64,000 bases of DNA from NCBI RefSeq assembly GCF_934277605.1, contig NZ_CAKQVD010000001.1:22212-86211 (forward strand). The letters are read 5' to 3'. The translations under genes were made by a program, and so were the position numbers. Each line of letters begins with the position of its first letter. Positions within the stretch are counted from its first letter, which is position 1. Origin of the DNA: an uncultured Anaerotignum sp. (GTDB taxonomy: Bacteria; Bacillota; Clostridia; Lachnospirales; Anaerotignaceae). The notes beneath the pieces are model-generated. The model was not told where the DNA came from, did no database searches, and saw nothing but the letters and a program-made list of their open reading frames with translations. Positions 60,407-64,000 of the stretch are shown here, one piece after another.

Positions 60407-61282
60407 TCAACCAAATACCTTTTCGCAAAGCTTTTTACCGGTAGGTGTCACAGCCAGACCGCCTTCTGCGGTTTCCTTCAAAGTGGGAGACATCATGTCG
60501 CCAACCTTTTTCATTGCTACGATAACCTCGTCCGCAGGAATGTGGCTTTCCACGCCTGCCAACGCCAGCTCAGCCGCCACCAGGGCATTGCCTACGCCGC
60601 CGGCATTTCTTTTGATACAGGGAATCTCAACCAGACCCGCAACAGGGTCGCAAACCAGACCGAGAATGTTCTTCAGTGCAATCGCACAGGCATGCTCGCA
60701 CTGCTTGGGTGTGCCGCCGCACAGCTCCACCAGAGCCGCTGCCGCCATTGCACTGGCTGCACCGCACTCCGCCTGACAGCCGCCTGCCGCCCCCGCAACA
60801 CTGGCATTCGTTGCAATCACGATACCCACTGCGGATGCAGTAAACAGTGCCATAACCAAATCCTTATCGGGAAGATTTCTTTCCTCCTGCAATGTCAACA
60901 GCGCAGAGGGAAGAATCCCGCAACTTCCTGCCGTCGGGGATGCCACAATTCTGCCCATGCAGGCATTTGTCTGTGCAACCGCCACTGCCTTTGTCATTGC
61001 ATTGCTAAAGAAATGTCCGACAATGCTCTTGCCCGCCTTCAAGGCCTCATTCAGCTTGTAGGCATCGCCGCCTGTCAGTCCGCTGGCAGAGCGTTTTTCT
61101 TTATCCAGACCGTCCTCAACGGATTCCTTCATCACCTGCAAGGAACGCTCCATGGTTGCGAATATTTCTTCTTCCGTTTTTTCTGTCATCGCCGCTTGGC
61201 TTTTCAAAACCAGCTCAGAAAGCTTTAAGCCTCTCTTTTCCGCCTCGTTGACCAATTCGGCAATAGAATCATATTTCAACAA
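60407..61282 (-). CDS. sdaAA: L-serine dehydratase, iron-sulfur, alpha subunit
   Basis: This is the catalytic subunit of the two-chain [4Fe-4S] L-serine ammonia-lyase, which makes pyruvate and ammonia. The 291-residue protein has the cluster region VASPTAGSCGILPSALLTLQ, GGCQAECGAASAMAAAALVE and LGLVCDPVAGLVEIPC, with the expected cysteines. Two-chain forms are typical of Clostridia and Bacillus. It follows sdaAB by 18 bp and precedes sstT by 112 bp. Confidence 0.95.
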   Translation of the reverse strand: MLKYDSIAELVNEAEKRGLKLSELVLKSQAAMTEKTEEEIFATMERSLQVMKESVEDGLDKEKRSASGLTGGDAYKLNEALKAGKSIVGHFFSNAMTKAVAVAQTNACMGRIVASPTAGSCGILPSALLTLQEERNLPDKDLVMALFTASAVGIVIATNASVAGAAGGCQAECGAASAMAAAALVELCGGTPKQCEHACAIALKNILGLVCDPVAGLVEIPCIKRNAGGVGNALVAAELALAGVESHIPADEVIVAMKKVGDMMSPTLKETAEGGLAVTPTGKKLCEKVFG

Positions 61283-61300
61283 GTGATCCGCCTCTCCTTC

Positions 61301-61963
61301 TTAAATTGCTTTTAGAATCGTGGATGCGTGAATATTGGGGCATTCCATGATTGCTTCGTTGATAGAATCATCCACATGACCGTCAATCTCGATTGTCATA
61401 ACGGCTGTGCCGCCCTTGTGGTCTCTGCCCAGAGAGAACCCATGAATATTTACGCCCTTATCCGCCAAAATGTTTGTTACCACGGCAATCATACCGGGAA
61501 TGTCATCATGGGGAATCACCAATGTGTCGGATTTACCGGAGATGGATACCTCTGTATCGTTGATTTTGTTAATCACAATGTTGCCGCCGCCGATGGATGC
61601 ACCCTGAATCAGCGCTGTTCTTCCTGCTTCATCCGTCAGCGTAATTTCTGCCGTATTGGGATGCGCACCGTCAATGTTCTCCTCAATAAAGGTAAAATCC
61701 AGACCTTCCTCTGTCGCAATCTGCATGCTGTTACGAATACGGCTGTCATCTGTATCCATGCCCAAAATACCTGCGATTACGGCCTTATCCGTACCGTGAC
61801 CTTTATAGGTCTTGGCGAAAGAGCCGCTGAAACGAATCACAGCCTTTACGGGCTTCTTACCCAGAACAGAACGAGCATATTTGCCGATACGTACTGCACC
61901 TGCTGTATGAGAACTGGAAGGGCCAATCATAATAGGTCCGATGATATCGAATACCTGTAACAC
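61301..61963 (-). CDS. sdaAB: L-serine dehydratase, iron-sulfur, beta subunit
   Basis: This 220-residue beta chain has the N-terminal FDIIGPIMIGPSSSHTAGAV segment and a C-terminal ACT domain (DIPGMIAVVTNILADKGVNI), which may sense serine. The start is GTG at 61963, supported by GGAGGG upstream and by the family N-terminus. It is the first gene of sdaAB-sdaAA-sstT, behind the promoter at 62049-62078. Confidence 0.95.
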   Translation of the reverse strand: MLQVFDIIGPIMIGPSSSHTAGAVRIGKYARSVLGKKPVKAVIRFSGSFAKTYKGHGTDKAVIAGILGMDTDDSRIRNSMQIATEEGLDFTFIEENIDGAHPNTAEITLTDEAGRTALIQGASIGGGNIVINKINDTEVSISGKSDTLVIPHDDIPGMIAVVTNILADKGVNIHGFSLGRDHKGGTAVMTIEIDGHVDDSINEAIMECPNIHASTILKAI

Positions 61964-62048
61964 TAAAATCCCTCCTAACCTTATTTCATTTTTTGCGATA
62001 AGCCTTGGTTTTTTCGACGCAAAACCGCAGAACTAATCAGCCTTACCA

Positions 62049-62078
62049 ATTATATATGATTAAATTCAACAAAGTCAA
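62049..62078 (-). promoter_or_regulatory. Promoter of sdaAB-sdaAA-sstT
   Basis: On the minus strand TTGACT (62073-62078), an 18-nt spacer and a perfect TATAAT (62049-62054). In the leader TTTTGCG and CGCAAAA form a dyad (61991-62024). Confidence 0.78.
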
Positions 62079-62284
62079 TAGGTGTCCCTAAAAAAGTTCC
62101 TTGCAGAAAGACATTTTTTTCATATTCTCGGATATTTGTCCGCAACTCAAATACACAGGTGTTATTTTCCACAAAATTTAAAAAATTTTTGAATTTCTTT
62201 TCCAACAATAAAGAAAAAACCAAAAAAATGCCTCACTCTTAGGTGTGTCCCAATAAGAAAATATGAAGAAAATAAAATAGCTGA

Positions 62285-62377
62285 AAGGATGCGAATGCCT
62301 CCAACCGCTTACTTGAGCTATCCGATGGCACGCTTGCAAAAGCGGAGCAGACAGAGGACGGTATTGTCCTGCAATAA
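62285..62377 (+). pseudogene. Possible C-terminal coding relic
   Basis: A 30-codon frame, bounded upstream by a stop, reads KDANASNRLLELSDGTLAKA followed by EQTEDGIVLQ and a stop. The GC-rich third positions and acidic, protein-like composition stand out from the AT-rich flanks, as expected of the tail of a lost gene. There is no start codon. It could be chance. Confidence 0.25.
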
Positions 62378-62539
62378 TATCCCTGTCTCTATCACGCTGT
62401 ATTTGATATATTTGAAACTCCTGCATTTCAGATAGCTTTGCATATATCTGATGCATTTGTATTTGATTGCCAATCTAAATGCTTCTTTTTCGCAAAAATT
62501 TGCCGGAAAATTTATGACATATCAAAAAAGTATCCCATG

Positions 62540-62662
62540 TCATTTGCATAGAATACCCCGAATGTTATTCTCCTTGTTTGCAGCAGTCCTAATCGACGTC
62601 TCCACCCTGTTTGCGTTCGTTTCAACGAATACCTTGAGTAAATGATTGGCGGTCTCTCTCAT
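62540..62662 (-). CDS. Possible 40-residue small ORF or relic
   Basis: A frame from ATG 62662 reads MRETANHLLKVFVETNANRV, then continues with a helical, basic tail ending RGILCK. The frame is open about 20 codons further upstream. No good ribosome binding site is seen. The composition looks like real protein, so it may be a fragment of a larger lost gene. No family is recognised. Confidence 0.25.
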   Translation of the reverse strand: MRETANHLLKVFVETNANRVETSIRTAANKENNIRGILCK

Positions 62663-62738
62663 TGTATTTGGATTATGAAAGGAATAGTACAAGCACAGAC
62701 TGCAAGGTTTGTCCTTCTACCGAAAATCAGCATGAGAA

Positions 62739-62765
62739 AAGCATCTACCATTTCGATAGATGCTT
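62739..62765 (-). terminator. Probable terminator after the surface protein gene
   Basis: A perfect 9-bp stem AAGCATCTA/TAGATGCTT with a 9-nt loop is followed on the minus strand by TTCTC. The T tract is weak. It lies about 140 bp past the surface-protein stop. Confidence 0.5.
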
Positions 62766-62906
62766 AACCGTATCAATCTCACGATTTCCTTCATTTATTG
62801 CTGTTTTTAAGGGGATAGCGCTTTGCTTGAGGGAATCACCTTCATCTGTAATAGGCTTTCGGGTGTTTCATAAGGCGAAGTAAATCGTGTCCCCATCCAT
62901 TTTCTG

Positions 62907-64000
62907 TTACTTCCCCTGTTTTTCCTTTTTGCTTCTGTTTCTTCTTATGACAATCCGGATGATCAAAAGAACTCCTATGATAACCATCAGCCACACGAAA
63001 TAGCATATCCCAAGAAAGGTCGGACAGATATGACATAAATCACATGGATCGTTTTCCGCTGTCCTGCACACAGGCTCGTAAGCAATCGCATAAGCAGAAA
63101 ACCTGTCTGTATGGATTGTTATGGTATCCGGAGAATCATCCATATCCGTTAAAAGGGCATATTCCCCGTTGTGGGAACGGATAATGAAAAACTCCCTGTC
63201 CTCTCCTTGCAGCTCAGATGGAATCCCGATTACCACTTCAATCGGTTCTGTTGTTCCGGTAACAGCGTTCCAATTAGCTTTTCCTATTTTAACAAACAGA
63301 GAAATATCGACATACATTCCAAGAGTCAGATTCGGCAATTTCTTCCTGTATTCTTCCATACCGCTTTCGATTGCACGCTGATCCTTCTTTGGCACGTCAC
63401 CCGAAATATCCTTTATATCTACTCGGATTTCTATATTTTCTCCGTCCGCAACACTCTGAACCTGCTCCGTTGTCAACACCGCATTTGCCACTGCAGAGGT
63501 GTCTGCCACTCCTGCCGTATATGCCTTTTCCTCACAGACAACTGTCACAATGACTTTACCGTCTCCCAAATGCAATGCTGTGCTCGTGCCTGCCATTCCC
63601 GGCACGTTGCCGGTTGCCACTGCTTCGCCCGATGTACTTACCTTACCATGATTTATCACCACCGGTATATCCTGTCTATTTGTTGACTCGTTTGATACAT
63701 CCGAAATATCCGGTCCGTCTGCCGAAGCATCCGAACGATTCTCCGGCTTTTCTGTCGGCTTATTTTCCGGCTTTTCTGTCGGCTTGCTCTCCGAATTTTC
63801 TGTCGGCTTGCTCTCCGAATTTTCTGTCGGCTTGCTTTCCGGCTTTTCTGTCGGCTTGTTCTCCGGCTTCTCTGTCGGCTTGCTCTCCGAATTTTCTGTC
63901 GGCTTGCTTTCCGGCTTCTCTGTCGGCTTGCTTTCCGGCTTTTCTGTCGGCTTATTCTCAGGCTTTTCTGTCGGCTTGCTTTCCGGCTTTTCTGTCGGCT
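62907..64000 (-). CDS. Repeat-containing cell-surface protein (C-terminal part)
   Basis: The frame is open from the window edge, so the N-terminus is missing; a GTG at 63662 is internal and not the start. The visible part begins with about eleven octapeptide repeats of the type KPTEKPES (variants KPTENSES and KPTEKPEN), a Pro-rich charged spacer. It is followed by an extracellular domain (from about 63730 down) that ends in the segment HTDRFSAYAIAYEP. A Cys-containing stretch (CRTAENDPCDLCHICP) and a membrane helix (FVWLMVIIGVLLIIRIVI) with a basic tail follow. There is no LPxTG sorting signal. The KPTE spacer probably holds the N-terminal domain away from the wall. Domain function is unknown. 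Confidence 0.8.
   Translation of the reverse strand, partial: PTEKPESKPTEKPENKPTEKPESKPTEKPESKPTENSESKPTEKPENKPTEKPESKPTENSESKPTENSESKPTEKPENKPTEKPENRSDASADGPDISDVSNESTNRQDIPVVINHGKVSTSGEAVATGNVPGMAGTSTALHLGDGKVIVTVVCEEKAYTAGVADTSAVANAVLTTEQVQSVADGENIEIRVDIKDISGDVPKKDQRAIESGMEEYRKKLPNLTLGMYVDISLFVKIGKANWNAVTGTTEPIEVVIGIPSELQGEDREFFIIRSHNGEYALLTDMDDSPDTITIHTDRFSAYAIAYEPVCRTAENDPCDLCHICPTFLGICYFVWLMVIIGVLLIIRIVIRRNRSKKEKQGK
63742..64000 (-). repeat. 24-bp tandem repeat array
   Basis: Ten full 24-bp units and one part unit (19 bp) stand without gaps and keep the reading frame of the surface protein. Units differ at a few positions that exchange Lys-Pro for Asn-Ser or Ser for Asn. The array continues past the window edge, so the copy number is a minimum. 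Confidence 0.95.

Larger units (their letters stand above)
62079..62738. other. Gene-poor stretch with possible relics
   Basis: I see no full gene in about 660 bases. Two short frames with protein-like composition (62285-62377 plus strand; 62540-62662 minus strand) are listed separately. No terminal repeats or transposase motif could be seen. Confidence 0.5.

Noticed and set aside
62178..62456. A 92-codon minus-strand frame
   Set aside because: It is Phe/Trp-rich with no ribosome binding site, and it runs antisense through the more protein-like fragment at 62285-62377.
63742..64000. A CRISPR-like look to the 24-bp repeats
   Set aside because: The units join head to tail with no spacers and keep a protein frame.

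Overview
The window comes from a low-to-mid GC, anaerobic, spore-former-related member of the Firmicutes (class Clostridia). Support comes from the gene order rimP-nusA-ylxR-ylxQ-infB-rbfA-nrnA-truB-ribF, strong AGGAGG ribosome binding sites, two T-box leaders, a SpoIID-like protein and Rho-independent terminators throughout. The cluster for lactoyl-CoA dehydratase plus propionate CoA-transferase, beside serine dehydratase and a serine transporter, points to an alanine/lactate/serine-fermenting propionate producer related to Anaerotignum (formerly Clostridium) propionicum. That genus-level call is an inference. No rRNA, tRNA, CRISPR array, prophage or intact insertion sequence was seen.

Layout. 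1-4006 (minus): an ABC exporter operon of ATPase, a large secreted CARDB-like protein with a C-terminal anchor, and a MacB/FtsX permease cut by the window edge. 4170-10649 (minus): hflX, dapF, a DUF378 membrane protein, an M16 peptidase, pnp and rpsO. 10846-18718 (minus): the translation/transcription operon from rimP to ribF. 19067-29446: a methionine gamma-lyase-like enzyme, topB, degV (plus), pheST behind a T-box, and rarA. 29640-30962 (plus): an NSS sodium symporter. 31022-34481 (minus): a spoIID-like gene, three small unknown genes (two are tandem paralogues) and queA. 34613-39619 (plus): leuACDB behind a T-box. 39851-41275 (plus): a uracil/xanthine permease. 41399-45894 (minus): two lipoproteins, trpS, a PspC protein, radC and a DUF402 protein.

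46081-50996 (minus) is the acrylate-pathway operon lcdC-lcdA-lcdB-pct, with a well-formed promoter, a 200-nt leader and a palindromic operator candidate upstream. 51695-58506 (minus) is an envelope/division operon: zapA, U32 peptidase, ftsW-like, class B penicillin-binding protein, patatin. 59056-61963 (minus) is serine uptake and deamination: sdaAB, sdaAA, sstT. Serine is taken up and deaminated to pyruvate. After reduction to lactate (enzyme not in this window), Pct can activate the acid and LcdABC can dehydrate lactoyl-CoA to acryloyl-CoA. Acryloyl-CoA reductase is also not in the window.

The right end holds a gene-poor 0.9-kb stretch with short coding relics. It then runs into the C-terminal part of a cell-surface protein whose 24-bp tandem repeats encode an octapeptide of the type KPTEKPES and continue past the window edge. 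The observations most worth following are the ambiguous Leu/Trp specifier of the leuA T-box, the long dyad in the pnp leader, the CARDB-containing ABC system, the small paralogous genes between spoIID and queA, and the operator-like dyads at the lcdC and zapA promoters.
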